Of a DNA stretch of 43,306 nt, positions 22,154-32,638 are shown in pieces. The notes beneath the pieces are model-generated. The model was not told the DNA's origin and made no database searches. It saw nothing but the letters and a program-made list of their open reading frames with translations. The stretch comes from Bradyrhizobium valentinum (GTDB taxonomy: Bacteria; Pseudomonadota; Alphaproteobacteria; Rhizobiales; Xanthobacteraceae), in contig NZ_LLXX01000026.1 of the NCBI RefSeq assembly GCF_001440405.1, forward strand, positions 1-43,306. Reading direction: 5' to 3'. The translations under genes and the position numbers were made by a program. Numbering within the stretch: the stretch's first letter is position 1; every line of letters begins with the position of its first letter.

Positions 22154-23206
22154 TTAATCGATCTTGAGCCTGTAAACGTCAATCGCCGTCCCGGCGAACA
22201 GCGCCGCCTTCTCGGTTTCGCTATACTGCGCGGCCAGCCGCTTGAAGGCGTTGAAGATCACCTGATAGCTGCACTGGCCCTTATCCGGCGGAAAATTGCT
22301 TTCGAACATGCATCGATCGGGCCCAAACACCTCGATGCAGGTTTCGACATAGGGGCGCCACGCGGCGGCGGTCTCTTCCGATGAAGGCGGCTTTGGCCGC
22401 AGGTGAAAGTCGTAGCCGAGCAGGCACATCGCAAGCCCGCCGAGCTTGACGACGACATTCGGGCATCGGGCGATTTCCTGGATCGAGGCCTTCCACTCCG
22501 GAAAAACTTCCGCGCGCCGGCCGGCAAAGCGGCCGATGCCGACCGGGCCGCCGCAATGATCGAGCACGATCCTGGTCTCGGGAAAGGCGCGGGCGAGATC
22601 GGTGAGCTCGCCGATCTGCGGATGAAACAGCCAGGCGTCGAAGCTCAAGTCCAGTGGGGCGAGGTGGGAAAAGCCCTTGCGGAAGGTGCTGTCGAGTAGC
22701 AATCCTTTCGGCCGCGTCGCATACATGCCGGCGACGTTGGGATCGGCATCCCAGGCGGAAGAATGCCGGATGCCGCGAAAACGACCGTTGCCAGCCGCGA
22801 TCTCCGCTTCCAGCACGGCTTTCGCGCCGTCGCCGAGCAGGAGATTGACGTGGCTGACGATGCCGGCGCAGATCGCGGCCTTGCCGTAGCCGCCGCTAGC
22901 CGCCATCGCCGCAACGCCATTGGCGAACTCGACCTCGCCGACAGGGCGAAACGCCTCGGGGCCGTGCGCGCGGTACATCGAGCGGCAATCGACATAAACG
23001 GTGGCGACGATGTTGTGGCCGGAGGCGATGTCGGCCGACATCTCCTCGATCATGTAACGCAGGCCGCCGCGGTCCCAGAGATGGTGATGCGGGTCGACGA
23101 TCGGGCGCGCCGGATCGATGATCTCCTCGGTGTGCTGCGCCAGCCAGTCTTCGCGCGGATCGGCATAGAGCCCGCTTCTGGAGGCGGGTGCAGTGCTGGC
23201 GGCCAT
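22154..23206 (-). CDS. Amidohydrolase-2 family metal-dependent hydrolase
   Basis: A 350-residue TIM-barrel hydrolase of the amidohydrolase-2 group (PF04909-like). The metal-binding IVDPHHHLWDRGG lies near residue 38, with RIVLDHCGGP in the centre and CMFESNFPPDK near the C-terminus providing further ligands. Members act on lactones and aromatic or imidazolone carboxylates such as 2-pyrone-4,6-dicarboxylate. No signal peptide. GGGAGACG about 7 bases before the ATG at 23206 supports the start. The gene ends base-to-base against the M29 aminopeptidase gene. No pathway partner lies beside it, so the substrate is not assigned. Confidence 0.9.
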   Translation of the reverse strand: MAASTAPASRSGLYADPREDWLAQHTEEIIDPARPIVDPHHHLWDRGGLRYMIEEMSADIASGHNIVATVYVDCRSMYRAHGPEAFRPVGEVEFANGVAAMAASGGYGKAAICAGIVSHVNLLLGDGAKAVLEAEIAAGNGRFRGIRHSSAWDADPNVAGMYATRPKGLLLDSTFRKGFSHLAPLDLSFDAWLFHPQIGELTDLARAFPETRIVLDHCGGPVGIGRFAGRRAEVFPEWKASIQEIARCPNVVVKLGGLAMCLLGYDFHLRPKPPSSEETAAAWRPYVETCIEVFGPDRCMFESNFPPDKGQCSYQVIFNAFKRLAAQYSETEKAALFAGTAIDVYRLKID

Positions 23207-23235
23207 GAATATCGTCTCCCGTGATTTCTATTGTT

Positions 23236-23349
23236 CGTCATTGCGAGCCACCCGGTCGGCGCGTAGCGCCGCCGGATGACAGGCTCCGCGAAGCAATCCA
23301 TGGGAGCCGCAAAGGAAGAGTGGATTGCTTCGCTTCGCTCGCAATGACG
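23236..23349. repeat. 114-bp intergenic palindromic element, copy 2
   Basis: Same length and plan as 2840-2953. Terminal inverted repeats CGTCATTGCGAGC (23236-23248) and GCTCGCAATGACG (23337-23349), an internal GAAGCAATCCA / TGGATTGCTTC pair, and a GC hairpin at 23252-23275 (CCGG-T-CGGCGC, loop GTA, GCGCCG-CCGG). The hairpin bases differ from copy 1 but pairing is kept, including the single unpaired T. It lies between two minus-strand genes, the MBL-fold gene and the amidohydrolase gene. Confidence 0.9.
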
Positions 23350-23373
23350 GCGATGGAAACCCGCGCCTTCGAC

Positions 23374-24216
23374 TCACACCCCCTCCAGAATGATCACCGT
23401 CGGCGTGCCCGGCAGCGTCTCCCGCGAAATCTTCAGGGTCCGCTCGGTGCGCTGGTCGATGGTGAATTGCTGGCCGATCAGGCGCATGAACTCGTCGAGC
23501 GGAGTGGCAAAGCGGTGCATCGGCAGCACGATGGAGGAACGCAGGCGCCGTGTGATCTCGGAGACGCCGTCGAGCGACATCGTATAGGTGCCGTCGATCG
23601 GCACCATGACGATGTCGAGCCGGCCGATCGCCGCGAAATGCGTCTCATCTAACTTGTGATGCAGATGTCCGAGATGGCCGATGCAGAGGCCGGCGACCTC
23701 GAAGATGAAAATCGAGTTACCGTCCTTGAGCATCTGGCCACCGGAGCCTTCGCCAAAGTAGCGGCGGATGTCGGTGGGTACGTTGCGGATATAGACGTCG
23801 CCGACGCGCGTTGAGATTTGCGCCGCCTGTCCATTCTCGCCCCAGCCATGCAGGACGTGCGGAATTTTTGGATCGGGAAACAGCGTGTAGTGCGTCGAGT
23901 GCGCGCGGTTCATGGTGACGACATCGGGCAAGCGACCGGTCCGGTAGGCGCCGTTGAAATCGGTCCCGATCCGCACCCCGTCGGGCGTGTCGATATAGTA
24001 AGTGGAATGCCCGACATAGGTGATGGCGACTTCCTGCGACTTGGCGGCAACGCGTTGCAAGCTGACCGGCATCGCTCGGGGCGGCGCGTTTGCCATGGCG
24101 AGGCATTCGCTGCGCAATGGCTGCTGCTGAGCGGCCGCCGGCAGTACCAACGAACCGAGGAACGCAAGGGCGAGGGCAAGGGATACGTTAAGCGATCGCA
24201 ACATGGCGTGACCCAT
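23374..24216 (-). CDS. Secreted MBL-fold (metallo-beta-lactamase-like) hydrolase
   Basis: A 280-residue protein with an N-terminal signal peptide (hydrophobic LALALAFLGSLVLPAAA, cleavage near AAA-Q). The mature part shows YVGHSTYYIDTPDGVRIGTDFNG, the opening of the UPF0173/UlaG-like branch of the MBL fold, then THYTLFP, IGHLGHLHH and a late VLPMHRFATP His. The classic HxHxDH motif is replaced by a sparser His set, so metal binding may be atypical. Start is uncertain among ATGs at 24216 and 24204 and a TTG at 24225; none has a strong ribosome-binding site. It is divergent from the alpha/beta hydrolase gene. Substrate unknown; periplasmic location is well supported. Confidence 0.8.
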   Translation of the reverse strand: MGHAMLRSLNVSLALALAFLGSLVLPAAAQQQPLRSECLAMANAPPRAMPVSLQRVAAKSQEVAITYVGHSTYYIDTPDGVRIGTDFNGAYRTGRLPDVVTMNRAHSTHYTLFPDPKIPHVLHGWGENGQAAQISTRVGDVYIRNVPTDIRRYFGEGSGGQMLKDGNSIFIFEVAGLCIGHLGHLHHKLDETHFAAIGRLDIVMVPIDGTYTMSLDGVSEITRRLRSSIVLPMHRFATPLDEFMRLIGQQFTIDQRTERTLKISRETLPGTPTVIILEGV

Positions 24217-24355
24217 CTGCGGCAACGGCCGCCGGCAATACTCTATCGCCGAATTGCGTGGACGTCATGATGGCATTCCGGCACGGCGGCGTGCTGGATT
24301 TGCTTCATGCGCAGGCAGTCCTGCCGTAGTGTGAAATGCAACCTGGGAGGTCGCC

Positions 24356-25303
24356 TTGTCCGAAAAAGCCGCAACTGCTTCCGCCACGCGCGCGCCGTCG
24401 TCCAAACGGCTGGAACCGCTGCGCCACGTCGATGCCGGCGTCCTCAGCATCGCCTATTACGAGGCCGGTCCCGTCGATGGACCGGCCGTGATGCTCATGC
24501 ATGGCTTCCCCTACGACATTCATTCCTATGTCGACGTCGCGCCGCAACTGGCAGCCCAAGGCTGCCGCGCCATCGTTCCCTATTTGCGCGGGTATGGACC
24601 GACGCGATTTCGCGAATCCGCAACGCCGCGCTCGGGCGAGCAGGCGGCGGTCGGCGCCGACATGGTGGCGCTGATGGATGCGCTTGGCATCCGCCGTGCG
24701 GTGTTCGCGGGCTACGACTGGGGCGGTCGCGCGGCCTGCGTCGGCGCCGCGTTGTGGCCGGAACGCTGCATCGGCCTCGTATGCGTCAATTCCTACCTGA
24801 TCCAGGACATCGCCAACGCCATGGCGCCGATGCGCCCCGAGCGCGAGCTGGCGCTGTGGTACCAATACTACTTCCAGCTCGAGCGCGGCCGCGCGGGACT
24901 AGCCGCCAACCGGCGCGAGATCGCCAGGATATTGTGGAAGCAATGGTCGCCTAGCTGGGCGTTCGACGATGCCGGCTTTGAGCGAACTGCAATGGCCCAC
25001 GACAATCCCGATTACGTCGATGTCGTGATCCACAGCTATCGCCACCGCTTCGGTCTTGCCGAGGGCGATCCGCAATATGCTGAAATCCAGCAGAGGCTGG
25101 CGGCGTTGCCTCCGATTACTGTGCCGTCAATCACGCTTGATGGCGCCGATGATGGCGTTGCCCCCGCGACCGACGGCGCGGCCAGCGCGCCGAAATTCAC
25201 CGGCCGCCGCGTTCATCGCGTGGTGCCGGGCGCCGGGCATAATCTGCCGCAGGAAGCGCCCGAATCGTTTGCCGCGGCGGTGATGGAGCTGGTCAAGGCG
25301 TAG
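24356..25303 (+). CDS. Alpha/beta hydrolase of the epoxide hydrolase/haloalkane dehalogenase type
   Basis: A 315-residue alpha/beta-fold hydrolase. The oxyanion segment is MHGFPYDIHSY, and the nucleophile elbow is GYDWGG with Asp121, as in epoxide hydrolases and haloalkane dehalogenases (esterases have Ser). The acid is probably in DGADDGV and the catalytic His is His295 (GAGHNLPQEAPE). The cap region holds QYYFQLERGRAG, similar to epoxide hydrolase cap tyrosines. The start is TTG at 24356, preceded by GGGAGG with a 5-base gap, so a non-ATG start is well supported. No signal peptide. The orphan TctC-type gene follows on the same strand after 94 bases. Confidence 0.9.
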   Translation: MSEKAATASATRAPSSKRLEPLRHVDAGVLSIAYYEAGPVDGPAVMLMHGFPYDIHSYVDVAPQLAAQGCRAIVPYLRGYGPTRFRESATPRSGEQAAVGADMVALMDALGIRRAVFAGYDWGGRAACVGAALWPERCIGLVCVNSYLIQDIANAMAPMRPERELALWYQYYFQLERGRAGLAANRREIARILWKQWSPSWAFDDAGFERTAMAHDNPDYVDVVIHSYRHRFGLAEGDPQYAEIQQRLAALPPITVPSITLDGADDGVAPATDGAASAPKFTGRRVHRVVPGAGHNLPQEAPESFAAAVMELVKA

Positions 25304-25397
25304 GTCGACTTTGCCGCATGGCAAGGCGTGCCGAAAGCCGTCATCCTCGCCGCGCAAGTCCTCTTCAGAAGGACAGAATTTTACGGGGCGGAATTCC

Positions 25398-26369
25398 ATG
25401 GCGAAGCGTCACGTCTTGTCCGCGATCCTGATCGCGTCGACCGCTGTCATCACGTCGGCTGCGGCCGAGGAATTCCCCAGCCGTCCGATCACCTGGGTCG
25501 TGCCGTTCGCGCCGGGCGGCATCACCGATACGACGTCGCGCATCGTCGCCGAAGAAATGTCGAAGACGCTTGGCCAGTCGGTCGTGATCGACAACCGTGC
25601 CGGCGGCGGCGGAGCCGTCGGCACCGAGCAGGTGGCGCGCGCCAAGCCCGATGGTTACACGATGATCTACGGCACGCAGGGCACGATGGCGGCCAATGTC
25701 ACACTGCGCAAAAACCTGTCCTACGATCCGCTGACGAGCTTTTTGCCGGTGCATCTTGTTGGCGAAAGCCCGAACCTGTTCGTCGCCTATCACGAGGCGC
25801 CCTACAACTCCGTGCCGGAATTCGTCGCCTACGCCAAGCAGAATCCGGGCAAGGTGACGTTCTCCTCCTCCGGCGTCGGCACCGCGACGCACCTGGTTGC
25901 CGAGCTGTTCAAGACGGTCTCCGGCGTCGAGATGCAGCATGTGCCCTACAGGGGCAGCGCGCCGGCATTGAACGACATGATCGCCGGCCGCGTCGACGTC
26001 ATGTTCGACTATCCGGTCTCGGTCGGTCCGCATGTCGAGGCGGGCAAGCTGAAGGTGCTGGCAACCACCGCGCCGGACCGCCTGCGTGCCTTTCCGAACG
26101 TGCCGACCATGGCCGAACTCGGCATGAAGGAAATGACCACCCAGAGCTGGTCGTCGATCATGGTGCCGGCGGGCACGCCTGCACCGGTCGTCGACCGGCT
26201 GGCGGCGGCCGCGCACGCGGCGTTGACGTCGGAACGCGTGCGCACGCATTTCGAAAAGGTCGGCACCCGCCCGATGACGCTGCAGAAAGCCGAGATGATC
26301 CCGTTCATCGAAAAGGAAATCGTGCGCTGGCGCGACGTGATCGAGCGGGCAGGGCTGGAGAAGCAGTAG
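25398..26369 (+). CDS. Tripartite tricarboxylate transporter-type substrate-binding protein (TctC/Bug family)
   Basis: A 323-residue periplasmic binding protein. Signal peptide MAKRHVLSAILIASTAV... is cleaved near SAAAEE. Bug-family landmarks are FPSRPITWVVPFAPGGITDTTSR, the IDNRAGGGGAVGTEQVA loop, FSSSGVGTATHLVAE and HVPYRGSAPALNDMIAG. These proteins bind carboxylates and hand them to TctA/TctB permeases. No tctA or tctB is near, the usual orphan state of the large Bug families. The ATG at 25398 is chosen because the signal peptide begins there; upstream in-frame codons are shadow. It ends two bases before the convergent permease gene's stop. Confidence 0.93.
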   Translation: MAKRHVLSAILIASTAVITSAAAEEFPSRPITWVVPFAPGGITDTTSRIVAEEMSKTLGQSVVIDNRAGGGGAVGTEQVARAKPDGYTMIYGTQGTMAANVTLRKNLSYDPLTSFLPVHLVGESPNLFVAYHEAPYNSVPEFVAYAKQNPGKVTFSSSGVGTATHLVAELFKTVSGVEMQHVPYRGSAPALNDMIAGRVDVMFDYPVSVGPHVEAGKLKVLATTAPDRLRAFPNVPTMAELGMKEMTTQSWSSIMVPAGTPAPVVDRLAAAAHAALTSERVRTHFEKVGTRPMTLQKAEMIPFIEKEIVRWRDVIERAGLEKQ

Positions 26370-26371
26370 GA

Positions 26372-27888
26372 CTAGTCCCGCCGCGGGCTGATCTTCCACG
26401 TCGCGGCGAGGATTGCCGCGGTCATCGCGCCGCTGACCACGGCGGCGATCGGAATCGTGACGGCGAGCGCCGCGGTCGCGGCCCAGCCGATCGAGCAGAA
26501 TGCTTCTGCAAATGTCGCAATCCGTGACGACGTCTGTCGGCGGCGGAACTGGCTGCGCTTGGCCTGCACGCGGAACCAGAGCTGGATCGCGGCGGCGGAG
26601 ACGGTTGCGACGATGACGCCGAGCGCGGTGACGATCGCCTGCGTCACGGAGGCAAACGCGAGTGCCGCGATCAGCGGCGTGAAGATGGCGCCGATGGAGA
26701 TCAGCACCACTTCGACCTTGGCGCGGATCACGCGCGACGGCGGCAGCGGCGCGCTCGCAACCAGGTCGGCGGCGTCCTCGCCCGATATCGTCAGCCAGGC
26801 GAGCCCACCGGCAAGCTGGCCCGCCGCCATCACGATCACGGGCGTGATCAGCACGATCGCGGCCGAGCTTTCGGAAAAACTTCGCCACAGCAGCAGGGCT
26901 GGCGGCACCAGATACAAGAGTTGCATCAGGCTTTGCGACAACAGCCACGGGTCACGCCACAGCAGCAAAAACTCCTTGGCACGCAGCGCCTGTTGCCGCG
27001 AACCGCCGCGAAATGCGGTCGCGCGCGGCCCGCGACGGACGGTCCGGGTGGTTGCGGCGACGCTGACGGCGGTGTCCGCAAATTTCGGTGAGAAGGTTGC
27101 CATCACGGCGCCGAGCAGCACGAGCCCGCCGGCCAAAAGCCACGACAGCACCATGCCATCGCCGATCGCCGCACGCGCCGGCCACCACAGCGGACTGCCG
27201 AGCGCAGGCGCATAGGCCGCCGCGGCATCTGAGGTCAGCACCGCAAAGCGAGACAGCGTGCCGTAGGAAAGGATGGCTGCGACCTGGAGTGCGATGACGA
27301 AGCCGGCACCGATGACGGCAGCCACGATCTGCGCGACGAGGCGGGTGCGGTTCGGGCCGATCAGCCTGAACAGCGCGACCGTGATTGCGATCGCAACGGC
27401 CGCGGCCGAAAGGCCAATGGCGACGACGACGCCGAACGCCGAGAGCCATCTGATGCCGCCGCCGATCACGAGAACGTCGACGAAGGGCGTCGACAGCAAC
27501 AGCGCCATTCCGGTGACCGACAGCGCGATCGCCGCGATCCGCACCGAGAACACATTGGCGAGGTTCGCCGGTGACGACATGATGAGGTCGAGATCGGCGC
27601 GGGCGTAAAACACCCGCGTCACGGATTCGATCGCCTGCGACAACATCAGGGCCCAGGCGAGGAAGATGGTCGCTGTGATGACGATCAGCTCGGGCTTGCC
27701 CGGAGCTTGCAGATCAGCGAAGCGGCCGATCACCGCATAGGCCGGCAGGTGCATGATGGCGACAAAGGCGATCAGGGCGATGATGGCGCGCTTCCGCCTT
27801 CCGCGGCTGCCGGTCACCATCGCCAGCCATTCGCGCCAGGCCAGCCGGATCTCGTGGCGGGCAAACCAGGTGAGCGCCGCGGCCGAAC

Positions 27889-27892
<4 letters not shown>
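26372..27892 (-). CDS. ABC-2-like exporter permease, 506 residues
   Basis: A polytopic inner-membrane protein with roughly ten or more hydrophobic segments arranged in two halves around a basic cytoplasmic stretch (RTVRRGPRATAFRGGSRQQALRAKEFLLLWRDPWLLSQSL). That arrangement, with the conserved REWLAM-like and KEFLLLWRDPWL elements, resembles ABC-2-type export permeases of the larger kind. Its ATG overlaps the upstream ATPase stop by ATGA (27889-27892), so the two products form one transporter. The cargo is unknown; drug, lipid or antimicrobial peptide export are possibilities for the group. Confidence 0.85.
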
Positions 27893-28641
<749 letters not shown>

Positions 28642-28929
28642 GACTTCAGGGCGATCCGGTTGTTCATCGCGGACCATGAACCGAAGAACTTTCGGCGCGG
28701 TGAATCTGGTGCACCAAATCGCGCCGACCCCCGCAACTTCCCGGGCTGCGGCATTTCTCCTCAATTGTTAACGGCGCGGCCGGCAGCGCTTTGTTGACAG
28801 GGCTCGGCGCTTTGGGCTCAATGCAGCGGGACATATGCGGCTGTCGGCATCGTCGATGCCTGGCAGCGTGTAGACACAAGATGCGAAAGAGGCGATCGAC
28901 AGAATCGCCCGGCATCGGGGAGGGAAATG

Positions 28930-29805
28930 ATGCTGGACTTCGTTCAGCAGCTCGTGAGTGGCATCGCGCTCGGCTGCGTCTATGGCCTGATCGCGCTCGG
29001 TTTTGTGCTAATTTACAAGGCAACCGAGGTCGTCAATTTCGCCCAGGGCGATTTGATGATGCTGGGCGGATTTTTCGCCTTCACATTCATCGGCATGCTT
29101 GGTCTCAATTACTGGCTTGGATTCGCCGGTGCCGTCATCGCCATGGCCGCGTTCGGCATGCTGGCCGAACGCGTCGTCGTGCGTCCGATCCTCGGCTATC
29201 CGCAGTTTTCCATCATCATGGCGACGATCGGGCTCGGATACTTCCTGCGCTCCGTGGTCGGGATGATCTGGGGTACCGACGATTTCAAGATCGAGACGCC
29301 GTTCAGCGACGGCGTGTTGCGGATCGGCTCGCTGGTGCTGGCATACGACAAGCTCTCGGTGATCGCCGCCACCATCATCCTGTGCGCGCTGTTGTACCTG
29401 TTCTTCAACCGCACCACGCTCGGTACCGCCATGCGCGCCAGTTCGGAGAACATGCTCGCTGCCTACTACATGGGCATTCCGGTCAAGCGCGTGGTCTCGA
29501 TCGTGTGGGCGATCGCTGCGGCGGTCGCGACCGCCGCCGGCGTGCTGCTGGCGCCGATCACCTTCATTCACTCCAATGTCGGCCTCGTGCTGGGCCTGAA
29601 GGCATTTCCCGCCGCGGTGCTCGGCGGCTTCGGCTCCATTCCCGGCGCGGTGGTGGGCGGCGTGCTGATCGGCGTGATCGAAAGCATGGCCGGCTTCTAC
29701 CTGCCGCAGGGCTGGAAGGACGTCGCGCCCTACATCGTGCTTCTGGTGGTGCTGTTGCTCAAGCCCGAAGGCCTGTTCGGTATTCATATGCGGAAGAAGG
29801 TCTAA
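28930..29805 (+). CDS. livH: HAAT-family (branched-chain amino acid type) ABC permease, LivH-like
   Basis: A 291-residue inner-membrane permease, first gene of a complete HAAT importer operon. Family signatures: SGIALGCVYGLIALGFVLIYKAT, then VNFAQGDLMMLGGF, and the C-terminal AVLGGFGSIPGAVVGGVLIGV. Eight or so transmembrane segments are evident. ATGs lie at 28927 and 28930; GGAGG at 28919-28923 is 6 bases from the second, which I prefer. The stop overlaps the next start as TAATG. The family imports branched-chain or other amino acids, amides, urea or aromatic acids. The CoA ligase further down hints at a carboxylic acid substrate here. Confidence 0.93.
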   Translation: MLDFVQQLVSGIALGCVYGLIALGFVLIYKATEVVNFAQGDLMMLGGFFAFTFIGMLGLNYWLGFAGAVIAMAAFGMLAERVVVRPILGYPQFSIIMATIGLGYFLRSVVGMIWGTDDFKIETPFSDGVLRIGSLVLAYDKLSVIAATIILCALLYLFFNRTTLGTAMRASSENMLAAYYMGIPVKRVVSIVWAIAAAVATAAGVLLAPITFIHSNVGLVLGLKAFPAAVLGGFGSIPGAVVGGVLIGVIESMAGFYLPQGWKDVAPYIVLLVVLLLKPEGLFGIHMRKKV

Positions 29806-30956
29806 TGCGGTTCCTCTTCAAGACGGATTACGAAGACGACATCAGACTGTTCCCGCACAGCGGCTACATCGTTTCCTACGGCATCCTGCTGGCGTTTCTG
29901 GCGGTCGCGCCGTTCGTGCTTTCCAGTTATCTGGTCAGCCAGTTGGTGTTCGTCTGCATCTACGCCACGGTGGGCGTAGGCTTGATGATTCTCACCGGCT
30001 TCACCGGGCAGGCCTCGCTCGGCCACGCCGCCTTTCTGGCGATCGGCGCCTACACGGCGGCCTATCTGCAGCAATACAACGTCCCGTTTCCGGTCTACTT
30101 CCTGGCCGGCGGCCTGTTGACCGGCGTGGTCGGGGCGCTGGTCGGATTCCCGGCGCTGCGGCTGACGGGCATCTACCTCGTCATCGCGACGATTTCCTTT
30201 GCCTTCATCGTTGAGGAAGTGCTGGCTCGCTGGGAGAGCGTGACCCACGGCAATGAGGGCATGCGCGTCAAGACCTTGAGCCTGTTCGGGCAGGCCGTGC
30301 CGCAAAACGGCCCGGCCTTCTACTTCCTTTGTCTCGGCGTATTGATCCTGACCATCATCGGCACGCTCAATCTGTTGCGCTCGCCCACGGGGCGCGCCTT
30401 CGTCGCGATCCGCGACAGCGAAACGGCGGCGCGCAGCATGGGCGTCAACGTCTCGCTCTACAAGGTGAAATCGTTTGCGATCAGCGCAGCGATCACGGGA
30501 CTAGCCGGCGTGCTGTTCGCGCACAAGCTCTCCTTCATCTCTCCTGAAATGTTCACGCTGCAGCTCTCGATCGAGTTCATCATCGTGATCCTGATCGGCG
30601 GCACCTTCAGCCTGCACGGCGCGGTGCTGGGCGCGATCTTCCTGGTCATGATCGATCCGTTCCTGACCTATCTGAAGGACGACCTGCCCGTCATCATCGC
30701 CGGGATTGCCGCGACCTTTGGCGCCGACAGTATTACGGCCGGTAAAATTCACGGCAACGTCGCGGCTATTGCGTCCGCCAACGGCCTGAAGGGCGCGATC
30801 TACGGGGTGATCATCGTGCTGTTCGTGCTGTTCGAGCCGCTCGGTCTTTACGGTCGCTGGCTGAAGATAAAACTCTTCTTCCAGCTCTTCCCGCTCTACA
30901 AGCGCGCCACCTTCAAACGCCAGAAGATCTACGTGAAATCGGAGCGGAACCGATGA
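29805..30956 (+). CDS. livM: HAAT-family ABC permease, LivM-like
   Basis: A 383-residue permease partner of LivH. Typical landmarks: GLMILTGFTGQASLGHAAFLAIGAY in the N-terminal half, RSPTGRAFVAIRDSETAARSMGVNV as the conserved cytoplasmic loop, and LIGGTFSLHGAVLGAIF. A loop near residues 290-325 is longer than in many LivM proteins. The ATG at 29805 overlaps the LivH stop by one base and has GAAGG just upstream. The frame continues open far to the left, but that stretch only shadows livH. The last codons overlap the LivG start (ATGA at 30953). Confidence 0.93.
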   Translation: MRFLFKTDYEDDIRLFPHSGYIVSYGILLAFLAVAPFVLSSYLVSQLVFVCIYATVGVGLMILTGFTGQASLGHAAFLAIGAYTAAYLQQYNVPFPVYFLAGGLLTGVVGALVGFPALRLTGIYLVIATISFAFIVEEVLARWESVTHGNEGMRVKTLSLFGQAVPQNGPAFYFLCLGVLILTIIGTLNLLRSPTGRAFVAIRDSETAARSMGVNVSLYKVKSFAISAAITGLAGVLFAHKLSFISPEMFTLQLSIEFIIVILIGGTFSLHGAVLGAIFLVMIDPFLTYLKDDLPVIIAGIAATFGADSITAGKIHGNVAAIASANGLKGAIYGVIIVLFVLFEPLGLYGRWLKIKLFFQLFPLYKRATFKRQKIYVKSERNR

Positions 30957-31711
30957 GCTATTTCCGTGCGGAAAACCTGTCTCTGCATTTCGGCGGCCTC
31001 AAAGCGGTCGATTCCGTCAGCTTCGCGGTGGAGAAGGGCGAGATCCTCTCGATCATCGGCCCGAACGGTGCAGGCAAGAGTTCGATCTTCAACCTGATCT
31101 CGCGGATCTATCCGCCGACCTCGGGCAAGATCTTTTTCGAAGACCAGGACATCACCGAGCAGCCGGCCTACGAAATCGCCGGCCTCGGCATTGCCCGCAC
31201 CTTCCAGAACATCGAGCTGTTCGAGAATGCGACCATGCTGAGCAACCTGCTGGTCGGCCGTCACAGGCACTCCAGCACGCAGCTCTGGCAGGAATTGTTG
31301 TTCCTGCCGAGCGTGCGCGCCGGCGAGAAGCTCCATCGCCGCCGCGTCGAGCAGGTGATTGAATTCCTCGATCTCGAAGCCTATCGCGACAAGCTGATCT
31401 CGGGGCTTCCTTATGGCGTCCGCAAGGTGATCGAGCTGGCGCGCGCGCTGTGCTCGGAGCCGAAACTGATCCTGCTCGACGAGCCGTCGTCCGGGCTCAA
31501 CGTCGAGGAGACCGGCGACATGTCGTTCTGGATCCGCGACATGAAGACCGAACTCGGCATTACGGTGTTGATGGTCGAACACGACATGACGCTGGTCAAT
31601 CGCGTCTCCGACCGCGTGATTGCGCTCAACTACGGCCGCGTGCTCGCGATGGGCTCGCCGTCCGAGGTGCAGCGCCATCCCGACGTCGTCGCCGCCTATC
31701 TCGGCGCATGA
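30953..31711 (+). CDS. livG: HAAT-family ABC ATP-binding protein, LivG-like
   Basis: A 252-residue ATPase. Walker [11 protein letters not shown], the LivG-specific [22 protein letters not shown] segment, a degenerate signature [15 protein letters not shown] (normal for LivG), Walker [13 protein letters not shown] and the H-loop VEHDMTLV. The ATG overlaps the LivM stop by four bases. It forms the nucleotide-binding heterodimer with the next gene product. The insertion around [21 protein letters not shown] is typical of the subfamily. Confidence 0.94.
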   Translation: MSYFRAENLSLHFGGLKAVDSVSFAVEKGEILSIIGPNGAGKSSIFNLISRIYPPTSGKIFFEDQDITEQPAYEIAGLGIARTFQNIELFENATMLSNLLVGRHRHSSTQLWQELLFLPSVRAGEKLHRRRVEQVIEFLDLEAYRDKLISGLPYGVRKVIELARALCSEPKLILLDEPSSGLNVEETGDMSFWIRDMKTELGITVLMVEHDMTLVNRVSDRVIALNYGRVLAMGSPSEVQRHPDVVAAYLGA

Positions 31712-31721
31712 GGGTGATGCC

Positions 31722-32501
31722 ATGAGCGCTTCCGACATCATCCTCAAGCTCAGCAATATCGAGAGCTATTATGGGCCGATCATGGCCATCAGGGGCATCA
31801 GCCTCGAGGTGCCGCGCGGCCGCATCGTGACCCTGCTCGGCGCCAACGGCGCCGGCAAGACCACCGTGCTCAAGACCATCTCGGGCATTCTCGATCCCCA
31901 AAAGGGCTCGATCGAATTTCTGGGCAAGCCGATCCAGCGCATGGAGGCCGACAAGATCGTGCGGCTGGGCTTGAGCCATGTGCCGGAGGGGCGCGAGGTG
32001 TTCCCGTTCCTCTCGGTGCGCGAGAACCTGATGATGGGCGCCTATCCGCGCAAGGATCGCGACGGCGTCGCCCAGGATCTCGATCGCGTCTACGGCTATT
32101 TCCCGCGGCTGAGGGAGCGCATCAACCAGCCGGCCGGACAGCTTTCCGGTGGCGAGCAGCAGATGCTGGCGATCGGGCGGGCGCTGATGAACCGTCCGAC
32201 CCTGCTGCTTTTGGATGAGCCGTCGCTCGGCCTGTCGCCGATCCTGGTGAAGGAGATCTTTACCATCATCAAGCGCGTCAACGAGGAACAGGGCATGTCG
32301 ATCCTGCTGGTCGAGCAGAACGCCAAGGTCGCACTGGAGACCGCCCATTACGGCTATGTGCTGGAAATCGGCCGGGTCGTGATGAACGACACCTGCGAAC
32401 GGCTGATGAACTCAAAGGACATCCAGGAATTCTATCTCGGCGCCAAGGAAGAGGGTGCCCGCGGCGAGCGACGCTGGAAAAAGAAGAAGACCTGGCGTTA
32501 G
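31722..32501 (+). CDS. livF: HAAT-family ABC ATP-binding protein, LivF-like
   Basis: A 259-residue ATPase, the second motor subunit. Walker A GANGAGKTTVLK, the LivF-typical GLSHVPEGREVFPFLSVREN, signature LSGGEQQMLAIGRAL, Walker B LLLLDEPSLGL and H-loop LVEQNAKVAL. The C-terminal end is unusually basic (GERRWKKKKTWR), beyond the usual LivF end, with unknown role. The ATG at 31722 is 10 bases after the LivG stop and has GAGGGT upstream; the open frame before it shadows livG. The CoA ligase gene follows after 137 bases. Confidence 0.94.
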   Translation: MSASDIILKLSNIESYYGPIMAIRGISLEVPRGRIVTLLGANGAGKTTVLKTISGILDPQKGSIEFLGKPIQRMEADKIVRLGLSHVPEGREVFPFLSVRENLMMGAYPRKDRDGVAQDLDRVYGYFPRLRERINQPAGQLSGGEQQMLAIGRALMNRPTLLLLDEPSLGLSPILVKEIFTIIKRVNEEQGMSILLVEQNAKVALETAHYGYVLEIGRVVMNDTCERLMNSKDIQEFYLGAKEEGARGERRWKKKKTWR

Positions 32502-32638
32502 AAGGTTTGGCGTTAACCGTCGCAGTCAAAAGCATGGCGTTCAGAACGAGTTAGAGCTAGATTCAGGCCCTGCTTCAAGAAGCAAGACCGGTTGCCAAGA
32601 CCGGCACCTGAGGCAGGCGACAGAGGGAGGAAGAGAGC

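Noticed and set aside
2840..23349. CRISPR or tandem-repeat array suggested by recurring palindromes
   Set aside because: The units are dispersed and single, with inverted arms and no regular spacers; no cas genes are present.
25365..26948. Minus-strand open frame of 527 codons over the TctC-type gene
   Set aside because: Antisense to a clear binding protein with a signal peptide, and it also overlaps the permease gene in another frame; composition is shadow-like.
28791..29804. Upstream continuation of the livM frame, suggesting a 721-residue fusion protein
   Set aside because: The residues before 29805 are Arg/His-rich and lie wholly over livH, which has all LivH motifs. The true start is the ATG overlapping the livH stop.
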